DNA of 64,000 bases from contig JBBARC010000001.1 of the NCBI GenBank assembly GCA_040400005.1, positions 206,090 through 270,089 of the forward strand. The letters run 5' to 3'. The notes under the pieces are model-generated. The model saw only the letters and a program-made list of their open reading frames with translations, searched no databases and had not been told where the DNA came from. Of the stretch, positions 16,626 to 26,065 are shown piece by piece. This DNA comes from JBBARC01 sp040400005. GTDB taxonomy: Bacteria; Pseudomonadota; Alphaproteobacteria; Acetobacterales; Acetobacteraceae. The position numbers and the translations under genes are program-made. Every line of letters begins with the position of its first letter. Positions within the stretch are counted from its first letter, which is position 1.

Positions 16626-18443
16626 TTACGCCCTCACCCGCACATACGATCCCGGGGCATCTTCGATCACGGTCAATCGGCCATCACCGGGCACCCGGGC
16701 CGCCGCCGTTTGCGGCGCATGTGCGGTCACCCAGCGATTCCAATCCGGCCACCAACTGCCCGCCATTTCGGTGGCACTATCAAACCAGTTCAAACTATCC
16801 TCAGGCAGATCTTCGGCAATCCAATGATTGTATTTACCACCCTGCGGCGGGTTAACCACGCCAGCAATATGGCCGGACGCCGCCAGCACAAAGCGTTTTT
16901 CACCACCAAGCAGCTTCATCCCGCTATACGTCGATCGCCAGGGTGCGATATGATCCTCACGCGTTGATAGAAAGTACGCCGGCACTTTCACTTGGGCTAA
17001 ATCAATCGGCACACCACCAATGCTAATGGCGCCCGGCCTTGCCAAGGCATTTTCCTGATACATATGGCGCAGATAAAAACTATGCATGCGTGCCGGCATG
17101 CGGGTAGCATCCGAATTCCAGTAGAGCAGATCGAAAGGAAACGGCTCGTTACCCATCAAATAATTATTTACCACAAACGACCAGATCAAATCGTTGGCGC
17201 GCAGCATATTGAAGGTGGTTGCCATATCAGCACCTTCCAAATAGCCGGTCTTGCGCATTTTATCTTCCAGCGATTTCAGCTGTTCTTCATCGATAAACAC
17301 ACCAAGTTCGCCAACTTCGGTAAAATCGAGCAGGGATACAAAGAATGTGGCCGAGGCAATTCGGGTATCGTTTTGGGCTGCCATATACGCAAGCGTTGTG
17401 CCCAGCAGCGTGCCGCCCAGGCAATAGCCAATGGCGTTCACCACGCGTTCGCCGGTTGCACGCTCGATCGCGTCCAACGCTGCAAAAATACCCTTGCGCA
17501 TGTAATCTTCAAAATCCGCCTGGGCCAGTTCGGCATTGGGATTAACCCAGGATACCATAAACACTGTATGGCCAAGGCTTACCGCATAGCGCACAAAACT
17601 ATTCGCCGGGCGCAGATCGAGAATATAAAATTTATTAATCCACGGCGGCAAAATCAGCAATGGCCGTTTTAGCACCGACTCTGTTTCCGGGGCATATTGA
17701 ATAAGCTGCATCAGCTCGTTCTGAAAAACCACCTTGCCGGGCGATACCGCAATATTCTCGCCCAATTTGAACGCATCCATGTCGGTCATTTTAATCGATA
17801 GCCGGCCGCGGCCACGTTCCAAATCGGCCAGTAGATTATTCAGACCGCGCAAAAGATTTTCACCGCCGGTTTCCGCGGTTTTGCGTAAAACTTCCGGGTT
17901 GGTCAGCAAAAAATTACTCGGGCTCATCGCATCAACAAATTGGCGCGCGTAAAAATCGACCTTTTTGGTGGTTTTGGGGTCAAGCCCGTCGGCCTGCTTC
18001 ACCACATCATTCACATAGCGCGCCGACAGCAAATAGGATTGCTTAATAAAATCAAAAATCTCGTTTTGCTGCCAGGCGGCGTCTTTAAACCGCTTGTCGC
18101 GCGGGTTGGCCTGAATAACCGGCTCAGTGGCAAGCCCCATGATCCGCCGCGTGGTGTTTTGCCAAAGCGTCACATAATCCTGCCAAAAGCCAATCTGCGC
18201 CTGCACCAGGCGCGCCGGGTTGGTCATCAGCTTGGCCGTCATTTCCATAAATGCGCGGCCGATATTCAACGGGTCGATCGGCGGCAAGCCGGTGATACCG
18301 CCATGCGCTTGGCGATCCAGCCAATCCGCCACTAGGCGCTGGCTGCGCTCGGCGATGCTGGCAACCGAGCGCGATACCACGTCGGGGTCGGGCAGGCGCG
18401 GCCGGGGATCTGCATCAGGCGTGGGGGGCACTGTGTCGGCCAT
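16626..18443 (-). CDS. phaC: Class I polyhydroxyalkanoate synthase
   Basis: Polymerises (R)-3-hydroxyacyl-CoA into PHA at the granule surface (605 aa). The N-terminal helical domain has NPARLVQAQIGFWQDYVTLW. The alpha/beta hydrolase domain has the lipase-like box GYCLGGTLLG with the catalytic Cys, NSFVRYAVSLGHTVFMVSW, the region with the catalytic Asp (FLSTREDHIAPWRSTY) and the His in LAASGHIAGVVNPP. The start at ATG 18443 is preceded by AAAGGACC; an ATG 45 bp upstream adds residues unlike the family. It has no phaA/phaB neighbours; a phasin lies 2 kb away. Confidence 0.94.
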   Translation of the reverse strand: MADTVPPTPDADPRPRLPDPDVVSRSVASIAERSQRLVADWLDRQAHGGITGLPPIDPLNIGRAFMEMTAKLMTNPARLVQAQIGFWQDYVTLWQNTTRRIMGLATEPVIQANPRDKRFKDAAWQQNEIFDFIKQSYLLSARYVNDVVKQADGLDPKTTKKVDFYARQFVDAMSPSNFLLTNPEVLRKTAETGGENLLRGLNNLLADLERGRGRLSIKMTDMDAFKLGENIAVSPGKVVFQNELMQLIQYAPETESVLKRPLLILPPWINKFYILDLRPANSFVRYAVSLGHTVFMVSWVNPNAELAQADFEDYMRKGIFAALDAIERATGERVVNAIGYCLGGTLLGTTLAYMAAQNDTRIASATFFVSLLDFTEVGELGVFIDEEQLKSLEDKMRKTGYLEGADMATTFNMLRANDLIWSFVVNNYLMGNEPFPFDLLYWNSDATRMPARMHSFYLRHMYQENALARPGAISIGGVPIDLAQVKVPAYFLSTREDHIAPWRSTYSGMKLLGGEKRFVLAASGHIAGVVNPPQGGKYNHWIAEDLPEDSLNWFDSATEMAGSWWPDWNRWVTAHAPQTAAARVPGDGRLTVIEDAPGSYVRVRA

Positions 18444-18520
18444 ATGGCGAGGTCCTTTCCGCGGCACGGTCAGCCGGGCTACACACATCCAAACGGTTGC
18501 GATAGCGCGGCGCGCGGGCG

Positions 18521-19459
18521 GTGGTGTTGGGTAAATTTGGCAAGTTTCAGCGTAGAGGGTGGGGGGCTAGCGTTCAAGCTAGGCGTCCCCGCGCGCCCAC
18601 GGCGGCACGCGTTAGCACAGCCCTATGTATGGCGATAACGCTACTAAGTGGTTGTACAAACAACCACGCGGATAGCACGCCGGTCGCCTGGTGGCACCAA
18701 ATCGAGGGCGGCCGCATCGCCCAGGATCGCCCGCCACCGCCCGATGCCACGGCCCCGTGGCCGCGGATTGGCAGCGTGCCGGCGCGGCCCGATCCAGGTT
18801 CCGCCGCGTATCGTGACGCCCTGGCATCCCGGCTTGGTGCCGAGCGCGATGTCGCCGAACGCAATGCGGCATCGGCGCCGTTGGTGGTCCCTACCCTGCC
18901 GCCAGCGCCGCGGCCTCAGGCGCCCAGCGCCGCCGACTCCTCGTCCAGCGCGTCCCTCGACACGCCCGAGGATGAACCCGCAGCGCTACCAGCACCGGCA
19001 CAAACTAGGCCACAAGCAACACCTCCGGCCGAAACCGCCATGCCGGTGGCCTTACCACCCAGCGCTGATGCCGTGGCCGATCTCGCTGGCCCGCCTGCCC
19101 CGCCAGCGTTTTTGGGTATTGCCGCGGTGCCCGCGCCAACGGCGCCCGCGCTTTCCGCACCCAGCGCACCCGCCGGCACCGATGTGCTGTTCGCCCCCGG
19201 TGCGGCCGATTTTCTGCCCAGCCAGACGCCAACGCTCAAAGCCATGGTGGCCCGCCGCGGCCAAAGCCACATCGCCGTGATCGGCCTAGGCGAGGCCGCG
19301 TCCGACACCGCCCAAGGCCAGGCGGCCGCCTTAAAACTCGCTCTCGCCAGAGCAAATACCATTGCCGATCACCTGCACGCCCTGGGCATGCCGCGTGACC
19401 ATTTGCGCCTGTCGGCCTATGCCTTTGGCCGTGGCGCGCGCCTCGCCCTACTGCCGTAA
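18521..19459 (+). CDS. Proline/alanine-rich lipoprotein with OmpA-like C-terminus
   Basis: Probable envelope lipoprotein of up to 312 aa. A hydrophobic stretch ends in a lipobox (ITLLSGC followed by TNN). It is followed by about 130 residues rich in Pro, Ala and Ser that look like a periplasmic spacer. The last 85 residues, from FAPGAADFLPSQTPTLKAM to the RANTIADHLHALGMPRDHL segment, resemble the peptidoglycan-binding OmpA domain, though the usual Asp/Arg contacts are not all evident. The start is uncertain: GTG 18521 gives a long n-region, and ATG 18629 leaves too short a signal. It is divergent from phaC. Confidence 0.6.
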   Translation: MVLGKFGKFQRRGWGASVQARRPRAPTAARVSTALCMAITLLSGCTNNHADSTPVAWWHQIEGGRIAQDRPPPPDATAPWPRIGSVPARPDPGSAAYRDALASRLGAERDVAERNAASAPLVVPTLPPAPRPQAPSAADSSSSASLDTPEDEPAALPAPAQTRPQATPPAETAMPVALPPSADAVADLAGPPAPPAFLGIAAVPAPTAPALSAPSAPAGTDVLFAPGAADFLPSQTPTLKAMVARRGQSHIAVIGLGEAASDTAQGQAAALKLALARANTIADHLHALGMPRDHLRLSAYAFGRGARLALLP

Positions 19460-19507
19460 TACCTTAAGTCACGCCAACCCCGCCCCTTCACCCCTGCCGG
19501 AACTGCC

Positions 19508-20725
19508 ATGACCGAAGAATTTCACTCGATCCGCCGCTTGCCACCTTACGTATTTGCGGAAGTGAACGCCGCCAAGGCGCGGGCGCGCGCCGCCGGGCGC
19601 GACATTATCGATCTCGGCATGGGTAACCCCGATAGCCCGACGCCACCCCATATCGTGGCGAAATTGATCGAAACCGTGCAAGACCCGCGCACCCATCGCT
19701 ATTCCACCAGCAAAGGCATCCCCGGCCTGCGCCGCGCCCTTGCCGGCTACTACCAGCGCCGCTTTGGCGTGTCGCTGAACCCGGAAACCGAGGTCATCGC
19801 AACCTTGGGATCGAAAGAAGGCCTGGCCAATCTAGCCGCCGCCATCACCAGCCCCGGCGACACCATTTTGGTGCCCAACCCATCCTACCCCATCCACCAG
19901 TTCGGTTTTATTATCGCCGGCGCCTCGGTGCGATCGGTGCCCGCCGAGCCGGGCGAAGAAATGCTGCGTGCGCTCGATCGCGCCGTCCGCCATTCGGTGC
20001 CTAAGCCCACGGCGGTTATCGTCAATTTCCCATCCAACCCCACGGCCTACCTGGCCGATCTCGATTTTTACAAAGAAATTGTCGCCTTTGCCCGGCGCCA
20101 CGAAATTTGGGTGCTATCCGATCTGGCCTATGCCGAGATTTATTTCGACGACACCAAAATACCGCCCAGCATGCTCGAAGTCGAAGGCGCCAAAGACCTC
20201 GTGGTGGAATTCACCTCGATGTCGAAAACCTATAACATGCCGGGTTGGCGCATTGGCTTTGCCGCCGGCAACCCACGGCTGATCGCCGCCCTGGCGCGGG
20301 TAAAATCCTACCTCGATTATGGCGCCTTCACCCCCATTCAGGTGGCCGCCGCCGCGGCGCTGAACGGCCCGCAAGATTGCGTCGCCGAAATCCGCGCCCT
20401 GTACAAAGACCGCCGCGACGTGCTGGTGCGTGGTCTTGCCGCCGCCGGTTGGGATGTGCCTAGCCCGGAAGGGTCGATGTTCGCCTGGGCGCCGATCCCG
20501 CCGCGCTATGCGCATTTAGGCTCAGTTGAATTCGCCAAGCTATTGCTCGAACGCGCCGATGTCGCGGTCGCCCCCGGTTTGGGCTTTGGCGAATACGGCG
20601 ACACCCACGTGCGCATCGGTCTGGTTGAAAACACCCAGCGCCTGCGCCAAGGTTTGCGTAATATCCGCAGCTTTTTGGCAACCGACAGCAATCTCGCCGA
20701 TCCCGCCGCGGCGTCCGCCGCATGA
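19508..20725 (+). CDS. Class I/II aminotransferase, AlaC / LL-diaminopimelate type
   Basis: PLP enzyme of fold type I (405 aa). Seen are DIIDLGMGNPDSPTPPHI, the YSTSKGIPGLRRALAGYY block, VPNPSYPIHQFG, the NFPSNPTA segment, and the PLP lysine in SMSKTYNMPGWRIGF. It is closest in pattern to glutamate-pyruvate aminotransferase AlaC and LL-diaminopimelate aminotransferase-like proteins, which share these motifs. Its stop overlaps the start of hom (ATGA), a pairing seen in other alphaproteobacteria and suggestive of a role in amino-acid synthesis near aspartate-family metabolism. Substrate assignment is inference. Confidence 0.85.
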   Translation: MTEEFHSIRRLPPYVFAEVNAAKARARAAGRDIIDLGMGNPDSPTPPHIVAKLIETVQDPRTHRYSTSKGIPGLRRALAGYYQRRFGVSLNPETEVIATLGSKEGLANLAAAITSPGDTILVPNPSYPIHQFGFIIAGASVRSVPAEPGEEMLRALDRAVRHSVPKPTAVIVNFPSNPTAYLADLDFYKEIVAFARRHEIWVLSDLAYAEIYFDDTKIPPSMLEVEGAKDLVVEFTSMSKTYNMPGWRIGFAAGNPRLIAALARVKSYLDYGAFTPIQVAAAAALNGPQDCVAEIRALYKDRRDVLVRGLAAAGWDVPSPEGSMFAWAPIPPRYAHLGSVEFAKLLLERADVAVAPGLGFGEYGDTHVRIGLVENTQRLRQGLRNIRSFLATDSNLADPAAASAA

Positions 20726-22014
20726 CCAAACCACTTTCCGTTGGTATCGCCGGTTTGGGCACAGTCGGCGGCGGCGTGTTGCGTGTGTTGCGCGATAACG
20801 CCGAACTGATAGGCCAACGCGCCGGCCGGCGCATCGCGGTCACTGCCGTGTCTGCGCGCGACCGCAACCGTGATCGCGGCGTAAAACTCGATGGTCTGCG
20901 TTGGTACGACGATCCCGTGCAACTGGCTGCCGATCCTGCGATTGACGTGGTGGTTGAACTGATCGGCGGCAGTGGCGAACCGGCGTTGTCGCTGGTGCGC
21001 GCAAGCCTTGCCGCCGGCAAACCGGTGGTCACCGCCAACAAAGCGTTGCTGGCCCATCATGGCGCAGCCTTGGCCGCCTTGTCGGAAAAACACGGCGTCA
21101 TGCTGGCGTTTGAAGCCGCCGTCGCCGGTGGTATTCCGGTGATCAAGGCGTTGCGCGAAGGGCTTGCGGCCAATCGTATTCGCAGTATTGCCGGCATTTT
21201 AAACGGCACCTGCAATTATATTCTCACCACCATGAGCGAGCGTGGCCGCGAATTTGGCGATGTGCTGGCCGAAGCGCAAAAGCTGGGGTACGCCGAAGCC
21301 GATCCATCGTTTGATATCGATGGCATCGATGCCGCCCACAAACTGGCGATCCTGGCAGCCCTGGCGTTCGGCCGGCCGGTCGCGTTAAACGATGTGCACA
21401 TAGAAGGCATCCGCCATATCTCAGCGCTGGATCAGGCCTTTGCCAAAGAACTCGGCTACCGCATCAAACTGCTCGGCATCGCGCGGGCAACCGATGCGGG
21501 GGTCGAAAGCCGGGTGCATCCGTGCATGATCCCAGCCAATGCGCCGCTGGCACGGGTGGACGGGGTTTATAATGCGGTCGTGGCAGAAGGTGATTTTGTC
21601 GGCAGGCTCATGCTGGAAGGCCGCGGCGCCGGCGCCGGCCCCACCGCATCGGCGGTGGTGGCCGATTTAATCGATTTGGCACGCGGCCGGGCAACCCCGG
21701 TGTGGGGGGCGGCATCGGGCGATCTGGCCAGCCTGCCAGCGGTGCCAATGTCGGCCCATATCGGTGCTTATTATTTGCGGTTGATGGTGGTCGATCGCCC
21801 CGGCGTTATCGCCGACGTCACCACCGCCTTGCGCGATTCCGGCGTGTCGCTCGAAAGCATGTTGCAGCACGGCCGCGCGCCAGGTGAAGCAGTACCCATT
21901 GTGCTGGTGACCCACGAAACCCGAGAAGACAATATGCGCGCAGCCTTGGACCGGATTGAACGATTGGACGCCGTATTAGAACGCCCATCAATGATCAGAA
22001 TCGAACACGGATAA
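20722..22014 (+). CDS. hom: Homoserine dehydrogenase
   Basis: Reduces aspartate semialdehyde to homoserine in the threonine/methionine pathway (430 aa). The N-terminal NAD(P) motif is GIAGLGTVGGGVL. The catalytic region has AVAGGIPVIKALREGLAANR, ILNGTCNYILT and the family signature YAEADPSFDIDGIDAAHK. The C-terminus is an ACT domain (YYLRLMVVDRPGVIADVT), typical for feedback control by threonine. It overlaps the upstream aminotransferase by 4 bp, so the two are translationally coupled. Confidence 0.95.
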   Translation: MTKPLSVGIAGLGTVGGGVLRVLRDNAELIGQRAGRRIAVTAVSARDRNRDRGVKLDGLRWYDDPVQLAADPAIDVVVELIGGSGEPALSLVRASLAAGKPVVTANKALLAHHGAALAALSEKHGVMLAFEAAVAGGIPVIKALREGLAANRIRSIAGILNGTCNYILTTMSERGREFGDVLAEAQKLGYAEADPSFDIDGIDAAHKLAILAALAFGRPVALNDVHIEGIRHISALDQAFAKELGYRIKLLGIARATDAGVESRVHPCMIPANAPLARVDGVYNAVVAEGDFVGRLMLEGRGAGAGPTASAVVADLIDLARGRATPVWGAASGDLASLPAVPMSAHIGAYYLRLMVVDRPGVIADVTTALRDSGVSLESMLQHGRAPGEAVPIVLVTHETREDNMRAALDRIERLDAVLERPSMIRIEHG

Positions 22015-22029
22015 AGAAAACCGGCGTTA

Positions 22030-22084
22030 CCCCAAACCCCGTCAACATTACGCCGGGGTCTGGGGGGCGGCTCGCCCCCCAGCC
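22030..22084. repeat. GC-rich palindromic dispersed repeat, copy 1
   Basis: Between hom and glpX. The segment 22040-22084 begins CGTCAACATTACGCCGG and ends in a G-run/C-run hairpin. The same sequence occurs in reverse orientation at 63952-64000 with only indels in the G-runs and a few changes. Here it is also flanked by CCGGCGT, inverted to ACGCCGG. Confidence 0.8.
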
Positions 22085-22114
22085 TTTTCTTATCTTTTTG
22101 GAGAGTATCTCAAC

Positions 22115-23107
22115 ATGAGCGACACCGACCTCCCCCCCTGGCGCGTGCTAGACCGCAATTTGGCGCTAGACCTTGTGCGCGTCACCGAGGCCGCCGCCCT
22201 GGCATCGTCACGGTGGATGGGCAAGGGCGACAAGAACCAGGCCGATGGCGCCGCGACCGACGCCATGCGCCGCGCGTTCGATACCGTGCCGATCGACGGC
22301 ACCGTGGTGATCGGCGAAGGCGAGATGGATGAAGCGCCGATGCTGTATATCGGCGAAAAAGTCGGCGCCGGTGGCCCTGCCATGGATATCGCGGTGGACC
22401 CGTTAGAAGGCACTAAGCTTACCGCAACCGGCGGGCCGAATGCGCTGTGCGTGGTGGCCCTAGCCGAGCATGGCAATTTTCTGCACGCCCCTGATATTTA
22501 CATGGATAAAATCGCCGTCGGCGGTGGTTTGCCGCCAGATTTGATCGGCCTTGATGCCTCGCCTGCCGAAAATCTGCGCAACCTGGCGCGGGCCAAAAAA
22601 TGCGATATCAGCGATCTTGTTGTGTGCACGCTAGACCGTGACCGCCACGAAGCCCTGATCGCCGCCTGCCGCGAAGCCGGCGCACGAGTGATTTTGCTGC
22701 CCGATGGCGATGTCGCCGGGGTGATCGCCACCACCCTGCCGGGCAGCGGTGTTGATATCTATATCGGTTCGGGTGGTGCGCCCGAAGGCGTGCTGGCCGC
22801 CGCCGCCCTGCGCTGCACCGATGGCCAAATGCAAGGCCGCCTGCTGTTTGAGGATGACGCCCAGATTGCCCGCGCCCGCACTATGGGCGTCACCGACCCC
22901 AACCGCATTTATACGGTCACCGACATGGCCCGTGGGGATGTGATGTTTGCCGCAACCGGCGTCACCACCGGTGCCATGCTGCGTGGCGTTACCCGCGATG
23001 CGCATGGCGGGGTGACGCATTCCCTGGTCATGCGCAGCAAAAGCGGCACGGTGCGCTACATCGAAGCGCATCACAATTTCAAAACCAAAACATGGACCAA
23101 TTGGTAA
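22115..23107 (+). CDS. glpX: Class II fructose-1,6-bisphosphatase
   Basis: Gluconeogenic phosphatase (330 aa) of the GlpX family. Metal and substrate motifs are visible: KGDKNQADGAATDAMR, VVIGEGEMDEAPMLYIGE and VDPLEGTKL, then VYTVTDMARGDVMFAATGVT-type sequence near the C-terminus. A GGAGAG site precedes the ATG. Its last 16 bp overlap the start of recJ, an arrangement common in alphaproteobacteria. A dispersed repeat separates it from hom, so it may have its own promoter. Confidence 0.95.
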   Translation: MSDTDLPPWRVLDRNLALDLVRVTEAAALASSRWMGKGDKNQADGAATDAMRRAFDTVPIDGTVVIGEGEMDEAPMLYIGEKVGAGGPAMDIAVDPLEGTKLTATGGPNALCVVALAEHGNFLHAPDIYMDKIAVGGGLPPDLIGLDASPAENLRNLARAKKCDISDLVVCTLDRDRHEALIAACREAGARVILLPDGDVAGVIATTLPGSGVDIYIGSGGAPEGVLAAAALRCTDGQMQGRLLFEDDAQIARARTMGVTDPNRIYTVTDMARGDVMFAATGVTTGAMLRGVTRDAHGGVTHSLVMRSKSGTVRYIEAHHNFKTKTWTNW

Positions 23108-24879
23108 TCACCGCCGGCGACGATTTCGCCTGCGGGGTCAGCGCCAGTGCCACCGGCCGGGCTTGGCGCTGGCGCCCAGCGCAGGACCGCATCGCCTTCG
23201 CCCTGGCCGAGCGGTTTGACCTGCCAGCGGTTGCCGGCCGGCTGCTAGCCGCCCGCGGCGTGGGGTTGGACGACGCCGCCGATTTTCTAACCCCCAGCCT
23301 GCGCGCCCTGCTGCCCGATCCGTCAGTGCTTACCGACATGGACCGTGCCGCCAACCGCATAGCCCATGCCATCACCACAGGTGAAACGGTTGCGGTGTTT
23401 GGCGATTACGATGTCGATGGCGCCTGTGCGGCCGCTTTAATCACCAGTTTTCTGCAAAATTTTGCCCTCAACGTGCACACCCACGTGCCAGACCGTATTC
23501 TGGAAGGCTACGGCCCCAATGCGGCGGCGCTAGTCGCCTTGGCCGATCGCGGCGCCACGCTGGTGATTTGCGTCGATTGCGGCACAGCAGCCGCCGACCA
23601 GCTTGCGGTGCTGCATAACCGCGCCGAGGTGATCGTGCTTGATCACCACAAAGCCGATGGCCCAACACCGCCAATTTTCGCAACCGTCAACCCCAACCGG
23701 TTAGATGATACCTCCGGCCTGCGTCACCTGTGCGCCGCAGGGGTCGCCTTCCTCACCGCCGTTGCCACCTTGCGCACGCTGCGCCGGCAAAATTTTTTCA
23801 CCCACCGCGCCGAGCCAGATTTGCGCGAATGTTTGGATCTGGTGGCCCTGGCCACGGTCTGCGATGTCATGCAGCTCACCGGCATCAACCGCGCCTTTGT
23901 CGCCCAAGGCTTAAAAATTATGGCCAAGCGTGGCCGCCCCGGCATTGCCGCCTTGCTCGATGTCGGCGGCGTCACTGGCGTGCCGGCGGCGATGAGCTGC
24001 GGGTTCGCGCTCGGCCCGCGCATCAACGCCGGCGGCCGCATAGCGCAAGCCGATCTCGGCTTACGCCTGCTACTGGAAACCGACCCGACCGAAGCCCGCA
24101 TCCTTGCCCAGCGGTTAGACGGGGTTAACCGCGAACGCCAGGCGGTGGAAGCCGGCGTGCTGGAAATCGCGGTGCAACAAGCCCAAGTGCAGCTCGATGC
24201 CGACCACGCCGTGCTGCTGGTCAGCGGTGATTACCACCCCGGCGTGGTGGGTATCGTGGCCGGCCGCTTGCGCGAAAAATTCAACCGCCCGGCCTGTGTC
24301 GGCGGCCTCAGCGGCGGCCAAATCAAAGGCTCGGGGCGCTCAATCCCTGGCCTCGACCTCGGGGCCGCGGTGATCGCCGCGCGCCAAGCCGGTATTTTGC
24401 AAACCGGCGGCGGCCACGCCATGGCGGCCGGCTTTGGCCTGGCGCCGGAAAATTTGGCGGCCTTTCAGATCTTTTTAGATGCCCGCCTGGCCGATGCCCG
24501 TCACGCACCGCGGCGGCCAGACCTGACAATCGACGCCAGCACCAGTGTCGCCGGCGCCACACTGGATTTGGCCCACGGCATCAACCGCCTAGCCCCTTTC
24601 GGCCCCGGCAATGAAGAACCGCTGCTGGCCATCCCCAATGCCCGGGTCACCCGCACGGATAGGTTGGGTGCCGAGGGCAACACCTTGCGCGCCTTTGTCG
24701 AAGGCCCAGGGGGCGAGCGCCTAAAAGCGCTGTTGTTCCGCGCCGCCGACACGCCGCTCGCCCAGGCCATCGAAAATCGCAATCTCGGCCCCCTGCATCT
24801 GGCCGGGCAGTTACGCGCGGAAAGCTGGCAGGGCCGCGAAGGTGTGTCGTTTTTCATCAGCGATGCAGCGCGCGCATAA
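23092..24879 (+). CDS. recJ: Single-stranded-DNA-specific exonuclease RecJ
   Basis: 5'-3' single-strand exonuclease for recombination and mismatch repair (595 aa). The DHH phosphoesterase motifs are VFGDYDVDGACAAALI, ICVDCGTAA and IVLDHHKAD. The DHHA1 domain has the GGGHAMAAGFGL motif. An OB-fold domain follows at the C-terminus. It starts inside glpX (16-bp overlap) and is probably translated from the same mRNA. Length is normal. Confidence 0.95.
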   Translation: MDQLVITAGDDFACGVSASATGRAWRWRPAQDRIAFALAERFDLPAVAGRLLAARGVGLDDAADFLTPSLRALLPDPSVLTDMDRAANRIAHAITTGETVAVFGDYDVDGACAAALITSFLQNFALNVHTHVPDRILEGYGPNAAALVALADRGATLVICVDCGTAAADQLAVLHNRAEVIVLDHHKADGPTPPIFATVNPNRLDDTSGLRHLCAAGVAFLTAVATLRTLRRQNFFTHRAEPDLRECLDLVALATVCDVMQLTGINRAFVAQGLKIMAKRGRPGIAALLDVGGVTGVPAAMSCGFALGPRINAGGRIAQADLGLRLLLETDPTEARILAQRLDGVNRERQAVEAGVLEIAVQQAQVQLDADHAVLLVSGDYHPGVVGIVAGRLREKFNRPACVGGLSGGQIKGSGRSIPGLDLGAAVIAARQAGILQTGGGHAMAAGFGLAPENLAAFQIFLDARLADARHAPRRPDLTIDASTSVAGATLDLAHGINRLAPFGPGNEEPLLAIPNARVTRTDRLGAEGNTLRAFVEGPGGERLKALLFRAADTPLAQAIENRNLGPLHLAGQLRAESWQGREGVSFFISDAARA

Positions 24880-24938
24880 CCCAAAGCCTACCGGCACCCT
24901 TGACCCCGCCCGGGTGGGCTAGTAGGCAGCCGTCCGCT

Positions 24939-25014
24939 GTCCCGTTCGTCTAGAGGCCCAGGACACTAGCCTTTCACGTTGGTGACACGGGTTCGAATCC
25001 CGTACGGGGCACCA
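24939..25014 (+). tRNA. tRNA-Glu (anticodon UUC)
   Basis: A 76-nt cloverleaf including an encoded CCA. The acceptor stem pairs GTCCCGT with ACGGGGC (one U-G). The D-arm has the Glu-type TCGTCTAGAGGCC-like sequence. The anticodon loop CTTTCAC carries TTC at 24973-24975. The T-arm is ACGGG TTCGAAT CCCGT. The anticodon stem contains two G-U pairs, making it weaker than usual. Confidence 0.95.
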
Positions 25015-25139
25015 ATCTTCAGCCCATTCTGCCAAGCGCGCCGCAGCCCAGGGGAACACCCTGCGGTTGCGGTGTGCTTGCGGGCATGGTTGGCAAAGGC
25101 TAACGCCTTGCGTGAACAATCGCGCCGGGACTGCAAACA

Positions 25140-26054
25140 GTGAGCTTTACCACACCTTTAATTTTCACCGATGCAACCGTGGCGGGCCCGTGGCGCCAGC
25201 CGCGCCAAATGCTGGCCGACCAAGCCTATGGCGGCCACGGCTCGATCCACGATGATGCGATCGCCGAAAAACTGGGGTTTCGCGCCGGGCCCATCGAGGG
25301 TCCCACCCATTTCAGCCAATTTGCCCCGTTGCTCGCCCATATCTGGGGCCAAGCCTGGTTCGAACGCGGCTGCCTCTCCGCGCACTACCTCAACATGGTG
25401 GTGGAAGGCGAGGACGTGCGCGCCCACGCCGATATCCCCGCGCTAGGTGCCACCACCACGCGCGTATGGGCGGAAAAAGCCGACGGCACCCCGGTGCTAG
25501 AGGCCAGCGCAAGTTTGGGCCCAAATTTCGGCGAAACCTTGCTGGAAAAACGCATGGCCAGCCTGCGCCCGCCCGAACGCCTAGTCATCCTGGCCAATCT
25601 CTACCCAGGCTTACGTGGTGCTGCCGACGAAATAGTGTGCATGGCGCCCGACCAAAACATGGGTGATCTCTACCCGTTCTCGCTCACCCAGAAACTGGCC
25701 AAAATCACCGAAAGCTCGCCGTGGTACGCCGACCGCCAGGCATCGCCCTGGGGCCGCGCCATCATTCCGTTGGAAATGGTCAGCGTGCTGGCCGAATATA
25801 CCAGCGGCCAGGCGCAATTTCCGGTCAAAGGCCCGGTGGTCGGGCTGTTTGCCGATCAGGAAATTCGCATGATCGATGGGCCGCTGTTTGTGGGTGAGAC
25901 CTATCTGATCCGGCGTGAGATTGTCGCACTTTCGGAAAGCCGCCGCACCGAATCTTACTGGATCCGCAGTTCGATTTTCGATGCCGATGGGGTTAAGCTC
26001 AAAGCCCAAATGCTGCTTAATCACGCAACATTAAAAGATTCCTATGCGGGGTAA
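25140..26054 (+). CDS. Hotdog/MaoC-like protein of unknown function
   Basis: A 304-aa cytoplasmic protein starting at GTG 25140. The N-terminal half has a pattern reminiscent of MaoC-type hotdog domains (GFRAGPIEGPTHFSQFAPLL), followed by YLNMVVEGEDVRAHA and WAEKADGTPVLEASASLG. I do not see the complete R-specific hydratase catalytic set. The C-terminal half (FPVKGPVVGLFADQEIRMID; VGETYLIRREIVAL) could be a second hotdog. It lies 12 bp before the first of two membrane-protein genes on the same strand, so cotranscription is likely. The function is not known to me. Confidence 0.6.
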   Translation: MSFTTPLIFTDATVAGPWRQPRQMLADQAYGGHGSIHDDAIAEKLGFRAGPIEGPTHFSQFAPLLAHIWGQAWFERGCLSAHYLNMVVEGEDVRAHADIPALGATTTRVWAEKADGTPVLEASASLGPNFGETLLEKRMASLRPPERLVILANLYPGLRGAADEIVCMAPDQNMGDLYPFSLTQKLAKITESSPWYADRQASPWGRAIIPLEMVSVLAEYTSGQAQFPVKGPVVGLFADQEIRMIDGPLFVGETYLIRREIVALSESRRTESYWIRSSIFDADGVKLKAQMLLNHATLKDSYAG

Positions 26055-26065
26055 CCGGTTGACCG

